NCBI RefSeq assembly: GCF_051014445.1
Contig: NC_135146.1
Span: 868,001 to 932,000, forward strand
Reading direction: 5' to 3'
DNA length: 64,000 nt
From: Colletes latitarsis
Taxonomy: Eukaryota > Arthropoda > Insecta > Hymenoptera > Colletidae
A program made the translations under genes and the position numbers. Positions 1 to 13,689 of the stretch are shown here, piece by piece. Numbering within the stretch: position 1 is the stretch's first letter; every line of letters starts with the position of its first letter. The notes under the pieces were generated by a model, which did no database searches, had not been told where the DNA came from, and saw nothing but the letters and a program-made list of their open reading frames with translations.

Positions 1-355
1 ACAAGTTTGCGAAAAAGGCGAAAGTATAAGCCAGATGCGGGGCATATCCCGGACCTATCCCAGACCTAACCGGTGTTATCCTCTAAAATATTGATCGAAA
101 CCAGGTTTAATTGACTGCTTCAGTGTGTTACCACATTACTACGTGATTCAAACACGAAAAAAACCCAGGATCTGGCCAACAAGTATGCGAAGAAGGCAAT
201 ATCATGAGCCAGATGCGGGCAGAACCCAGACCTAACCCAGACCTAACCGGTGTTATCCTCTGAAATATTGATCGAAACCAGGTTTAATTGACTGCTTCAG
301 TGTGTTACCACATTACTACAAGATTCAAACACGAAAAAAACCCAGGGTCTGGCCA

Positions 356-532
356 ACAAGTATGCGAAGAAGGCAAAATCATGAGCCAGATGCGGGCATA
401 ACCCAGACCTAACCCAGACCTAACCGGTGTTATCCTCTGAAATATTGATCGAAACCAGGTTTTATTGACTGCTTCAGTGTATTACCACATTACTACGTGA
501 TTCAAACACGAAAAAAACCCAGGATCTGGCCA
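356..532 (+). repeat. Representative satellite monomer (A type, 177 bp)
   Basis: This is a typical full-length unit from ACAAG to the next ACAAG. It contains the A-type block, two perfect tandem CCCAGACCTAA 11-mers at 402-423, CCGGTG, the near-palindrome with arms AAACC/GGTTT, and the A-rich run before CCCAGGATCTGG. It serves as the reference for the truncated and variant monomers described elsewhere. Confidence 0.9.
402..423 (-). repeat. Two tandem telomere-like 11-mers TTAGGTCTGGG (example)
   Basis: The + strand reads CCCAGACCTAA twice without interruption; the minus strand is TTAGGTCTGGG twice, flanked by partial units. Almost every monomer has this pair, either perfect or with a few changes such as GGACCTATCCCAGACC. 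The unit contains TTAGG, the ancestral insect telomere repeat. The telomeric relation is inference; the tandem 11-mer itself is seen directly. Confidence 0.85.
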
Positions 533-3500
533 ACAAGTATGCGAAGAAGGCAAAATCATGAGCCAGATGCGGGCATATCCCGGACCTAACCTAGACCTAA
601 CCGGTGTTATCCTCTAAAATATTGATCGAAACCAGGTTTAATTGACTGCTTCAGTGTGTTACCACATTCCTACGTGATTCAAACACGAAAAAAACCCAGG
701 ATCTGACCAACAAGTATGCTAAGAAGGCGAAAGTATAAGCCAGATGCGCGCATTTCCCAGACCTAACCCAGACCTAACCGGCGTTATCCTCTAAAATATT
801 GATCGATACCAGGTTTAATTGACTGCTTCAGTGTGTTACCACATTACTACGTGATTCAACCACGAAAAAAACCCAGGATCTGGCCAACAAGTATGCGAAG
901 AAGGCAAAATCATGAGCCAGATGAGGGCATATCCCGGACCTAACCCAGACCTAACCGGTGTTATCCTCTAAAATATTGATCGAAACCAGGATTAATTGAC
1001 TGCTTCAGTGTGTTACCACATTCCTACGTGATTCAAACACGAAAAAAACCCAGGATCTGACCAACAAGTATGCGAAGAAGGCGAAAGTATAAGCCAGATG
1101 CGCGCATTTCCCAGACCTAACCCAGACCTAACCGGCGTTATCCTCTAAAATATTGATCGAAACCAGGTTTAATTGACTGCTTCAGTGTGTTACCACATTA
1201 CTACGTGATTCAACCACGAAAAAAACCCAGGATCTGGCCAACAAGTATGCGAAGAAGGCAAAATCAAGAGCCAGATGCGGGCATATCCCGGACCTATCCC
1301 AGACCTGACCGGTGTTATCCTCTAAAATATTGATCGAAACCAGGTTTAATTGACTGCTTCAGTGTGTTACCACATTACTACGTGATTCAAACACGAAAAA
1401 ACCCCAGGATCTGGCCAACAAGTATGCGAAGAAGGCAAAATCATGAGCTAGATGCGGGCATAACCCAGACCTAACCCAGACCTAACCGGTGTTATCCTCT
1501 AAAATATTGATCGAAACCAGGTTTTATTGACTGCTTCAGTGTATTACCACATTACTACGTGATTCAAACACGAAAAAAACCCAGGATCTGGCCAACAAGT
1601 ATGCGAAGAAGGCAAAATCATGAGCCAGATGCGGGCATAACCCAGACCTAACCCAGACCTAACCGGTCTTATCCTCTGAAATATTGATCGAAACCAGGTT
1701 TAATTGACTGCTTCAGTGTGTTACCACATTACTACGTGATTCAAACACGGAAAAAACCCAGGATCTGGCCAACAAGTTTGCGAAAAAGGCGAAGGTATAA
1801 GCCAGATGCGCGCAAATCCCAGACCTAACCCAGACCTAACCGGTGTTATCCTCTAAAATATTGATCGAAACCAGGTTTTATTGACTGCTTCAGTGTGTTA
1901 CCACATTACTACGTGATTCAAACACGGAAAAAACCCGGGATCTGGCCAACAAGTTTGCGAAAAAGGCGAAGGTATAAGCCAGATGCGCGCAAATCCCAGA
2001 CCTAACCCAGACCTAACCGATGTTATCCTCTAAAATATTGATCGAAACCAGGTTTAATTGACTGCTTCAGTGTGTTACCACATTACTACGTGATTCAAAC
2101 ACGGGAAATACCCAGGATCTGGCCAACATGTATGCGAAGAAGGCAAAATCATGAGCCAGATGCGGGCATAACCCAGACCTAACCCAGACCTAACCGGTGT
2201 TATCCTCTAAAATATTGATCGAAACCTGGTTTAATTGACTGCCTCAGTGTGTTACCACATTACTACGTGATTCAACCACGAAAAAAACCCAGGATCTGGC
2301 CAACAAGTATGCGAAGAAGGCAAAATCATGAGCCAGATGCGGGCATATCCCGGACCTATCCCAGACCTGACCGGTGTTATCCTCTAAAATATTGATCGAA
2401 ACCAGGTTTAATTGACTGCTTCAGTGTGTTACCACATTACTACGTGATTCAAACACGAAAAAACCCCAGGATCTGGCCAACAAGTATGCGAAGAAGGCAA
2501 AATCATGAGCTAGATGCGGGCATAACCCAGACCTAACCCAGACCTAACCGGTGTTATCCTCTAAAATATTGATCGAAACCAGGTTTTATTGACTGCTTCA
2601 GTGTATTACCACATTACTACGTGATTCAAACACGAAAAAAACCCAGGATCTGGCCAACAAGTATGCGAAGAAGGCAAAATCATGAGCCAGATGCGGGCAT
2701 ATCACGGACCTAACCCAGACCTAACCGGTGTTATCCTCTAAAATATTGATCGAAACCAGGTTTAATTGACTGCGTCAGTGTGTTACCACATTCCTACGTG
2801 ATTCAAACACGAAAAAAACCCAGGATCTGACCAACAAGTATGCGAAGAAGGCGAAAGTATAAGCCAGATGCGCGCATTTCCCAGACCTAACCCAGACCTA
2901 ACCGGCGTTATCCTCTAAAATATTGATCGAAACCAGGTTTAATTGACTGCTTCAGTGTGTTACCACATTACTACGTGATTCAACCACGAAAAAAACCCAG
3001 GATCTGGCCAACAAGTATGCGAAGAAGGCAAAATCATGAGCCAGATGCGGGCATATCCTGGACCTAACCCAGACCTAACCGGTGTTATCCTCTAAAATAT
3101 TGATCGAAACCAGGTTTAATTGACTGCTTCAGTGTGTTACCACATTCCTACGTGATTCAAACACGAAAAAAACCCAGGATCTGACCAACAAGTATGCGAC
3201 GAAGGCGAAAGTATAAGCCAGATGCGCGCATTTCCCAGACCTAACCCAGACCTAACCGGCGTTATCCTCTAAAATATTGATCGAAACCAGGTTTAATTGA
3301 CTGCTTCAGTGTGTTACCACATTACTACGTGATTCAACCACGAAAAAAACCCAGGATCTGGCCAACAAGTATGCGAAGAAGGCAAAATCATGAGCCAGAT
3401 GCGGGCATAACCCAGACCTAACCCAGACCTAACCGGTGTTATCCTCTAAAATATTGATCGAAACCAGGTTTAATTGACTGCTCCAGTGTGTTACCACATT

Positions 3501-6019
3501 ACTACGTGATTCAACAACGAAAAAAACCCAGGATCTGGCCAACAAGTATGCGAAGAAGGCAAAATCATGAGCCAGATGCGGGCATATCCCGGACCTATCC
3601 CAGACCTAACCGGTCTTATCCTCTAAAATATTGATCGAAACCAGGTTTTATTGGCTGCTTCAGTGTACTACCACATTACTACGTGATTCAAACACGAAAA
3701 AACCCCAGGATCTGGCCAACAAGTATGCGAAGAAGGCAAAATCATGAGCTAGATGCGGGCATAACCCAGACCTAACCCAGACCTAACCGGTGTTATCCTC
3801 TAAAATATTGATCGAAACCAGGTTTTATTGACTGCTTCAGTGTATTACCACATTACTACGTGATTCAAACACGAAAAAAACCCAGGATCTGGCCAACAAG
3901 TATGCGAAGAAGGCAAAATCATGAGCCAGATGCGGGCATAACCCAGACCTAACCCAGACCTAACCGGTGTTATCCTCTAAAATATTGATCGAAACCAGGT
4001 TTAATTGACTGCTCCAGTGTGTTACCACATTACTACGTGATTCAACCACGAAAAAAACCCAGGATCTGGCCAACAAGTATGCGAAGAAGGCAAAATCATG
4101 AGCCAGATGCGGGCATATCCCGGACCTATCCCAGACCTAACCGGTCTTATCCTCTAAAATATTGATCGAAACCAGGTTTAATTGACTGCTTCAGTGTGTT
4201 ACCACATTACTACGTGATTCAAACACGAATAAACCCCAGGATCTGGCCAACAAGTATGCGAAGAAGGCAAAATCATGAGCCAGATGCGGGCATATCCTGG
4301 ACCTAACCCAGACCTAACCGGTGTTATCCTCTAAAATATTGATCGAAACCAGGTTTTATTGGCTGCTTCAGTGTACTACCACATTACTACGTGATTCAAA
4401 CACTGATAAAACCCAGGATCTGGCCAACAAGTTTGCGAAAAAGGCGAAGGTATAAGCCAGATGCGCGAAAATCCCAGACCTAACCCAGACCTAACCGGTG
4501 TAATCCTCTAAAATATTGATCGAAACCAGGTTTAATTGACTGCTTCAGTGTGTTACCACATTACTACGTGATTCAAACACGGAAAATACCCAGGATCTGG
4601 CCAACAAGTATGCGAAGAAGGCAAAATCATGAGCCAGATGCGGGCATATCCCGGACCTAACCCAGACCTAACCGGTGTTATCCTCTGAAATATTGATCGA
4701 AACCAGGTTTAATTGACTGCTTCAGAGTGGTACCACATTACTGCGTTATTCAAACCGGAAAAACACCCAGGATCTAGCCAACAAGTTTGCGAAAAAGGCT
4801 AAAGTATAAGCCAGATGCGGGCATATCCCGGACCTCTCCCAGACCTAACCGGTGTTATCCTCTAAAATATTGATCGAAACCAGGTTTAATTGACAGCTTC
4901 AGTGTGTTACCACATTACTACGTGATTCAAACACGAAAAAAACCCAGGATCTGGCCAACAAGTATGCGAAGAAGGCAAAATCATGAGCCAGATGCGGGCA
5001 TATCACGGACCTAACCCAGACCTAACCGGTGTTATCCTCTAAAATATTGATCGAAACCAGGTTTAATTGACTGCTTCAGTGTGTTACCACATTCCTACGT
5101 GATTCAAACACGAAAAAAACCCAGGATCTGACCAACAAGTATGCGAAGAAGGCGAAAGTATAAGCCAGATGCGCGCATTTCCCAGACCTAACCCAGACCT
5201 AACCGGCGTTATCCTCTAAAATATTGATCGAAACCAGGTTTAATTGACTGCTTCAGTGTGTTACCACATTACTACGTGATTCAACCACGAAAAAAACCCA
5301 GGATCTGGCCAACAAGTATGCGAAGAAGGCAAAATCATGAGCCAGATGCGGGCATATCCTGGACCTAACCCAGACCTAACCGGTGTTATCCTCTAAAATA
5401 TTGATCGAAACCAGGTTTAATTGACTGCTTCAGTGTGTTACCACATTCCTACGTGATTCAAACACGAGAAAAACCCAGGATCTGACCAACAAGTATGCGA
5501 CGAAGGCGAAAGTATAAGCCAGATGCGCGCATTTCCCAGACCTAACCCAGACCTAACCGGCGTTATCCTGTAAAATATTGATCGAAACCAGGTTTAATTG
5601 ACTGCTTCAGTGTGTTACCACATTACTACGTGATTCAACCACGAAAAAAACCCAGGATCTGGCCAACAAGTATGCGAAGAAGGCAAAATCATGAGCCAGA
5701 TGCGGGCATAACCCAGACCTAACCCAGACCTAACCGGTGTTATCCTCTAAAATATTGATCGAAACCAGGTTTAATTGACTGCTCCAGTGTGTTACCACAT
5801 TACTACGTGATTCAACAACGAAAAAAACCCAGGATCTGGCCAACAAGTATGCGAAGAAGGCAAAATCATGAGCCAGATGCGGGCATATCCCGGACCTATC
5901 CCAGACCTAACCGGTCTTATCGTCTAAAATATTGATCGAAACCAGGTTTTATTGGCTGCTTCAGTGTACTACCACATTACTACGTGATTCAAACACGGAA
6001 AAAACCCAGGATCTGGCCA

Positions 6020-6130
6020 ACAAGTTTGCGAAAAAGGCGAAGGTATAAGCCAGATGCGCGAAAATCCCAGACCTAACCCAGACCACATTACTACGTGATT
6101 CAAACACGGAAAATACCCAGGATCTGGCCA
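6020..6130 (+). repeat. Truncated satellite monomer, 111 bp
   Basis: The ACAAG landmarks at 6020 and 6131 are only 111 bp apart. The sequence passes directly from the second 11-mer (CCCAGACC, about 6077-6084) to ACATTACTACG, so 66 bp are missing: CCGGTG, the near-palindrome and the TTGACTGCTTCAG segment. The bases ACC are shared at both breakpoints, which fits a microhomology deletion. Confidence 0.9.
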
Positions 6131-6784
6131 ACAAGTATGCGAAGAAGGCAAAATCATGAGCCAGATGCGGGCATAACCCAGACCTAACCCAGACCTAACC
6201 GGTGTTATCCTCTAAAATATTGATCGAAACCAGGTTTAATTGACTGCTTCAGTGTGTTACCACATTACTACGTGATTCAAACACGAAAAAAACCCAGGAT
6301 CTGGCCAACAAGTTTGCGAAAAAGGCGAAAGTATAAGCCAGATGCGCGCAAATCCCAGACCTAACCCAGACCTAACCGGTGTTATCCTCTAAAATATTGA
6401 TCGAAACCAGGTTTTATTGACTGCTTCAGTGTGTTACCACATTACTACGTGATTCAAACACGAAAAATACCCAGGATCTGGCCAAGAAGTTTGCGAAAAA
6501 GGCGAAAGTATAAGCCAGATGCGCGCAAATCCCAGACCTAACCCAGACCTAACCGGTGTTATCCTCTAAAATATTGATCGAAACCAGGTTTTATTGACTG
6601 CTTCAGTGTGTTACCACATTACTACGTGATTCAAACACGGAAAAAACCCAGGATCTGGCCAACAAGTTTGCGAAAAAGGCGAAGGTATAAGCCAGATGCG
6701 CGAAAATCCCAGACCTAACCCAGACCTAACCGGTGTTATCGTCTGAAATATTGATCGAAACCAGGTTTAATTGACTGCTTCAGT

Positions 6785-6840
6785 GTGGTACCACATTACT
6801 GCGTTATTCAAACCGGAAAAAAACCCAGGATCTAGCCAAC
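6785..6840 (+). repeat. GGTACC-class monomer segment (example)
   Basis: This linked variant carries GTGGTACCACATTACTGCG, then TTATTCAAACCGG in place of the usual GTGATTCAAACAC, then GATCTAGCC in place of GATCTGGCC. The changes travel together and recur, for example near 4726, 7494, 8909, 9795 (partial), 14752, 19642, 24597, 28668, 42083, 47568 and 62906. It is a distinct monomer class within the array. Confidence 0.8.
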
Positions 6841-9800
6841 AAGTTTGCGAAAAAGGCGAAAGTATAAGCCAGATGCGGGCATATCCCGGACCTATCCCAG
6901 ACCTAACCGGTGTTATCCTCTAAAATATTGATCGAAACCAGGTTTTATTGACTGCTTCAGTGTGTTACCACATTACTACGTGATTCAAACACGGAAAAAA
7001 CCCAGGATCTGGCCAACAAGTTTGCGAAAAAGGCGAAGGTATAAGCCAGATGCGCGAAAATCCCAGACCTAACCCAGACCTAACCGGTGTTATCCTCTAA
7101 AATATTGATCGAAACCAGGTTTAATTGACTGCTTCAGTGTGTTACCACATTACTACGTGATTCAAACACGGAAAATACCCAGGATCTGGCCAACAAGTAT
7201 GCGAAGAAGGCAAAATCATGAGCCAGATGCGGGCATAACCCAGACCTAACCCAGACCTAACCGGTGTTATCCTCTAAAATATTGATCGAAACCAGGTTTA
7301 ATTGACTGCTTCAGTGTGTTACCACATTACTACGTGATTCAAACACGAAAAAAACCCAGGATCTGGCCAACAAGTTTGCGAAAAAGGCGAAAGTATAAGC
7401 CAGATGCGCGCATTTCCCAGACCTAACCCAGACCTAACCGGTGTTATCGTCTGAAATATTGATCGAAACCAGGTTTAATTGACTGCTTCAGTGTGGTACC
7501 ACATTACTGCGTTATTCAAACCGGAAAAAAACCCAGGATCTAGCCAACAAGTTTGCGAAAAAGGCGAAAGTATAAGCCAGATGCGGGCATATCCCGGACC
7601 TATCCCAGACCTAACCGGTGTTATCCTCTAAAATATTGATCGAAACCAGGTTTAATTGACTGCTTCAGTGTGTTACCACATTACTACGTGATTCAAACAC
7701 GAAAAAAACCCAGGATCTGGCCAACAAGTATGCGAAGAAGGCAAAATCATGAGCCAGATGCGGGCAAAACCCAGACCTAACCCAGACCTAACCGGTGTTA
7801 TCCTCTAAAATATTGATCGAAACCAGGTTTAATTGACTGCTTCAGTGTATTACCACATTACTACGTGATTCAAACACGAAAAAAACCCAGGATCTGGCCA
7901 ACAAGTATGCGAAGAAGGCAAAATCATGAGCTAGATGCGGGCATAACCCAGACCTAACCCAGACCTCACCGGTGTTATCCTCTAAAATATTGATCGAAAC
8001 CAGGTTTTATTGGCTGCTTCAGTGTACTACCACATTACTACGTGATTCAAACACGGAAAAAACCCAGGATCTGGCCAACAAGTATGCGAAGAAGGCAAAA
8101 TCATGAGCCAGATGCGGGCATAACCCAGACCTAACCCAGACCTAACCGGCGCTATCCTCTGAAATATAGATCGAAACCAGGTTTAATTGACTGCTTCAGA
8201 GTGTTACCACATTACTACGTGATTCAAACACGAAAAATACCCGGGATCTGGCCAAGAAGTTTGCGAAAAAGGCGAAAGTATAAGCCAGATGCGCGCAAAT
8301 CCCACACCTAACCCAGACCTAACCGGTGTTATCCCCTAAAATATTGATCGAAACCAGGTTTTATTGACTGCTTCAGTGTGTTACCACATTACTACGTGAT
8401 TCAAACACGGAAAAAACCCAGGATCTGGCCAACAAGTTTGCGAAAAAGGCGAAGGTATAAGCCAGATGCGCGAAAATCCCAGACCTAACCCAGACCTAAC
8501 CGGTGTTATCCTCTAAAATATTGATCGAAACCAGGTTTAATTGACTGCTTCAGTGTGTTACCACATTACTACGTGATTCAAACACGGAAAATACCCAGGA
8601 CCTGGCCAACAAGTATGCGAAGAAGGCAAAATCATGAGCCAGATGCGGGCATAACCCAGACCTAACCCAGACCTAACCGGTGTTATCCTCTAAAATATTG
8701 ATCGAAACCAGGTTTAATTGACTGCTTCAGTGTGTTACCACATTACTACGTGATTCAAACACGAAAAAAACCCAGGATCTGGCCAACAAGTTTGCGAAAA
8801 AGGCGAAAGTATAAGCCAGATGCGCGCATTTCCCAGACCTAACCCAGACCTAACCGGTGTTATCGTCTGAAATATTGATCGAAACCAGGTTTAATTGACT
8901 GCTTCAGTGTGGTACCACATTACTGCGTTATTCAAACCGGAAAAAAACCCAGGATCTAGCCAACAAGTTTGCGAAAAAGGCGAAAGTATAAGCCAGATGC
9001 GGGCATATCCCGGACCTATCCCAGACCTAACCGGTGTTATCCTCTAAAATATTGATCGAAACTAGGTTTTATTGACTGCTTCAGTGTGTTACCACATTAC
9101 TACGTGATTCAAACACGAAAAATACCCAGGATCTGGCCAAGAAGTTTGCGAAAAAGGCGAAAGTATAAGCCAGATGCGCGCAAATCCCAGACCTAACCCA
9201 GACCTAACCGGTGTTATCCTCTAAAATATTGATCGAAACCAGGTTTTATTGACTGCTTCAGTGTGTTACCACATTACTACGTGATTCAAACACGGAAAAA
9301 ACCCAGGATCTGGCCAACAAGTTTGCGAAAATGGCGAAGGTATAAGCCAGATGCGCGAAAATCCCAGACCTAACCCAGACCTAACCGGTGTTATCCTCTA
9401 AAATATTGATCGAAACCAGGTTTAATTGACTGCTTCAGTGTGTTACCACATTACGACGTGATTCAAACACGGAAAATACCCAGGATCTGGCCAACAAGTA
9501 TGCGAAGAAGGCAAAATCATGAGCCAGATGCGGGCATAACCCAGACCTAACCCAGACCTAACCGGTGTTATCCTCTAAAATATTGATCGAAACCAGGTTT
9601 AATTGACTGCTTCAGTGTGTTACCACATTACTACGTGATTCAAACACGAAAAAAACCCAGGATCTGGCCAACAAGTTTGCGAAAAAGACGAAAGTATAAG
9701 CCAGATGCGCGCATTTCCCAGACCTAACCCAGACCTAACCGGTGTTATCGTCTGAAATATTGATCGAAACCAGGTTTAATTGACTGCTTCAGTGTCTTAC

Positions 9801-10941
9801 CACATTACTGCGTTATTCAAACCGGAAAAAAACCCAGGATCTAGCCAACAAGTTTGCGAAAAAGGCGAAAGTATAAGCCAGATGCGGGGCATATCCCGGA
9901 CCTATCCCAGACCTAACCGGTGTTATCCTCTAAAATATTGATCGAAACCAGGTTTAATTGACTGCTTCAGTGTGTTACCACATTACTACGTGATTCAAAC
10001 ACGAAAAAAACCCAGGATCTGGCCAACAAGTATGCGAAGAAGGCAAAATCATGAGCCAGATGCGGGCATAACCCAGACCTAACCCAGACCTAACCGGTGT
10101 TATCCTCTAAAATATTGATCGAAACCAGGTTTAATTGACTGCTTCAGTGTATTACCACATTACTACGTGATTCAAACACGACAAAAACCCAGGATCTGGC
10201 CAACAAGTATGCGAAGAAGTCAAAATCATGAGCCAGATGCGGGCATAACCCAGACCTAACCCAGACCTAACCGGTGTTATCCTCTGAAATATTGATCGAA
10301 ACCAGGTTTAATTGACTGCTTCAGTGTGTTACCACATTACTACAAGATTCAAACACGAAAAAAACCCAGGGTCTGGCCAACAAGTATGCGAAGAAGGCAA
10401 AATCATGAGCCAGATGCGGGCATAACCCAGACCTAACCCAGACCTAACCGGTGTTATCCTCTGAAATATTGATCGAAACCAGGTTTTATTGACTGCTTCA
10501 GTGTATTACCACATTACTACGTGATTCAAACACGAAAAAAACCCAGGATCTGGCCAACAAGTATGCGAAGAAGGCAAAATCATGAGCCAGATGCGGGCAT
10601 ATCCCGGACCTAACCTAGACCTAACCGGTGTTATCCTCTAAAATATTGATCGAAACCAGGTTTAATTGACTGCTTCAGTGTGTTACCACATTCCTACGTG
10701 ATTCAAACACGAAAAAAACCCAGGATCTGACCAACAAGTATGCTAAGAAGGCGAAAGTATAAGCCAGATGCGCGCATTTCCCAGACCTAACCCAGACCTA
10801 ACCGGCGTTATCCTCTAAAATATTGATCGATACCAGGTTTAATTGACTGCTTCAGTGTGTTACCACATTACTACGTGATTCAACCACGAAAAAAACCCAG
10901 GATCTGGCCAACAAGTATGCGAAGAAGGCAAAATCATGAGC

Positions 10942-12181
10942 CAGATGAGGGCATATCCCGGACCTAACCCAGACCTAACCGGTGTTATCCTCTAAAATAT
11001 TGATCGAAACCAGGATTAATTGACTGCTTCAGTGTGTTACCACATTCCTACGTGATTCAAACACGAAAAAAACCCAGGATCTGACCAACAAGTATGCGAA
11101 GAAGGCGAAAGTATAAGCCAGATGCGCGCATTTCCCAGACCTAACCCAGACCTAACCGGCGTTATCCTCTAAAATATTGATCGAAACCAGGTTTAATTGA
11201 CTGCTTCAGTGTGTTACCACATTACTACGTGATTCAACCACGAAAAAAACCCAGGATCTGGCCAACAAGTATGCGAAGAAGGCAAAATCATGAGCCAGAT
11301 GCGGGCATATCCCGGACCTATCCCAGACCTGACCGGTGTTATCCTCTAAAATATTGATCGAAACCAGGTTTAATTGACTGCTTCAGTGTGTTACCACATT
11401 ACTACGTGATTCAAACACGAAAAAACCCCAGGATCTGGCCAACAAGTATGCGAAGAAGGCAAAATCATGAGCTAGATGCGGGCATAACCCAGACCTAACC
11501 CAGACCTAACCGGTGTTATCCTCTAAAATATTGATCGAAACCAGGTTTTATTGACTGCTTCAGTGTATTACCACATTACTACGTGATTCAAACACGAAAA
11601 AAACCCAGGATCTGGCCAACAAGTATGCGAAGAAGGCAAAATCATGAGCCAGATGCGGGCATAACCCAGACCTAACCCAGACCTAACCGGTCTTATCCTC
11701 TGAAATATTGATCGAAACCAGGTTTAATTGACTGCTTCAGTGTGTTACCACATTACTACGTGATTCAAACACGGAAAAAACCCAGGATCTGGCCAACAAG
11801 TTTGCGAAAAAGGCGAAGGTATAAGCCAGATGCGCGCAAATCCCAGACCTAACCCAGACCTAACCGGTGTTATCCTCTAAAATATTGATCGAAACCAGGT
11901 TTTATTGACTGCTTCAGTGTGTTACCACATTACTACGTGATTCAAACACGGAAAAAACTCGGGATCTGGCCAACAAGTTTGCGAAAAAGGCGAAGGTATA
12001 AGCCAGATGCGCGCAAATCCCAGACCTAACCCAGACCTAACCGATGTTATCCTCTAAAATATTGATCGAAACCAGGTTTAATTGACTGCTTCAGTGTGTT
12101 ACCACATTACTACGTGATTCAAACACGGGAAATACCCAGGATCTGGCCAACATGTATGCGAAGAAGGCAAAATCATGAGCC
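10942..12181 (+). repeat. Seven-monomer tandem duplication, first copy (~1240 bp)
   Basis: This block begins with the rare variant AGATGAGGGCAT and ends where that variant recurs at 12182. It contains the same ordered variants as the next block, for example CAGGATTAATTG, ATCTGACCAAC, CCCAGACCTGACC, GAGCTAGATG and CCGATGTTATCC. The length equals seven monomers. Confidence 0.8.
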
Positions 12182-13421
12182 AGATGAGGGCATATCCCGG
12201 ACCTAACCCAGACCTAACCGGTGTTATCCTCTAAAATATTGATCGAAACCAGGATTAATTGACTGCTTCAGTGTGTTACCACATTCCTACGTGATTCAAA
12301 CACGAAAAAAACCCAGGATCTGACCAACAAGTATGCGAAGAAGGCGAAAGTATAAGCCAGATGCGCGCATTTCCCAGACCTAACCCAGACCTAACCGGCG
12401 TTATCCTCTAAAATATTGATCGAAACCAGGTTTAATTGACTGCTTCAGTGTGTTACCACATTACTACGTGATTCAACCACGAAAAAAACCCAGGATCTGG
12501 CCAACAAGTATGCGAAGAAGGCAAAATCATGAGCCAGATGCGGGCATATCCCGGACCTATCCCAGACCTGACCGGTGTTATCCTCTAAAATATTGATCGA
12601 AACCAGGTTTAATTGACTGCTTCAGTGTGTTACCACATTACTACGTGATTCAAACACGAAAAAACCCCAGGATCTGGCCAACAAGTATGCGAAGAAGGCA
12701 AAATCATGAGCTAGATGCGGGCATAACCCAGACCTAACCCAGACCTAACCGGTGTTATCCTCTAAAATATTGATCGAAACCAGGTTTTATTGACTGCTTC
12801 AGTGTATTACCACATTACTACGTGATTCAAACACGAAAAAAACCCAGGATCTGGCCAACAAGTATGCGAAGAAGGCAAAATCATGAGCCAGATGCGGGCA
12901 TAACCCAGACCTAACCCAGACCTAACCGGTCTTATCCTCTGAAATATTGATCGAAACCAGGTTTAATTGACTGCTTCAGTGTGTTACCACATTACTACGT
13001 GATTCAAACACGGAAAAAACCCAGGATCTGGCCAACAAGTTTGCGAAAAAGGCGAAGGTATAAGCCAGATGCGCGCAAATCCCAGACCTAACCCAGACCT
13101 AACCGGTGTTATCCTCTAAAATATTGATCGAAACCAGGTTTTATTGACTGCTTCAGTGTGTTACCACATTACTACGTGATTCAAACACGGAAAAAACCCG
13201 GGATCTGGCCAACAAGTTTGCGAAAAAGGCGAAGGTATAAGCCAGATGCGCGCAAATCCCAGACCTAACCCAGACCTAACCGATGTTATCCTCTAAAATA
13301 TTGATCGAAACCAGGTTTAATTGACTGCTTCAGTGTGTTACCACATTACTACGTGATTCAAACACGGGAAATACCCAGGATCTGGCCAACATGTATGCGA
13401 AGAAGGCAAAATCATGAGCCA
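12182..13421 (+). repeat. Seven-monomer tandem duplication, second copy (~1240 bp)
   Basis: This repeats the preceding block with the same order of marker variants. The ACGGGAAATACCC marker at 12125 recurs at 13364, an offset of 1239. The array then continues with the AAACCTGGTTT monomer that follows the equivalent marker at 2101. Confidence 0.8.
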
Positions 13422-13689
13422 GATGCGGGCATAACCCAGACCTAACCCAGACCTAACCGGTGTTATCCTCTAAAATATTGATCGAAACCTGGTTTAATTG
13501 ACTGCTTCAGTGTGTTACCACATTACTACGTGATTCAACCACGAAAAAAACCCAGGATCTGGCCAACAAGTATGCGAAGAAGGCAAAATCATGAGCCAGA
13601 TGCGGGCATATCCCGGACCTATCCCAGACCTGACCGGTGTTATCCTCTAAAATATTGATCGAAACCAGGTTTAATTGACTGCTTCAGTG

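Noticed and set aside
440..480. CENP-B box in the monomer
   Set aside because: On the minus strand TTCGATCAATA matches the first half of the box pattern, but the required CGGG at the end is absent.
5969..6157. 62-aa minus-strand open frame, repeated identically at 18117-18305
   Set aside because: It is the satellite read through the 66-bp truncated monomer; the peptide follows the repeat and has no start context or gene neighbours.
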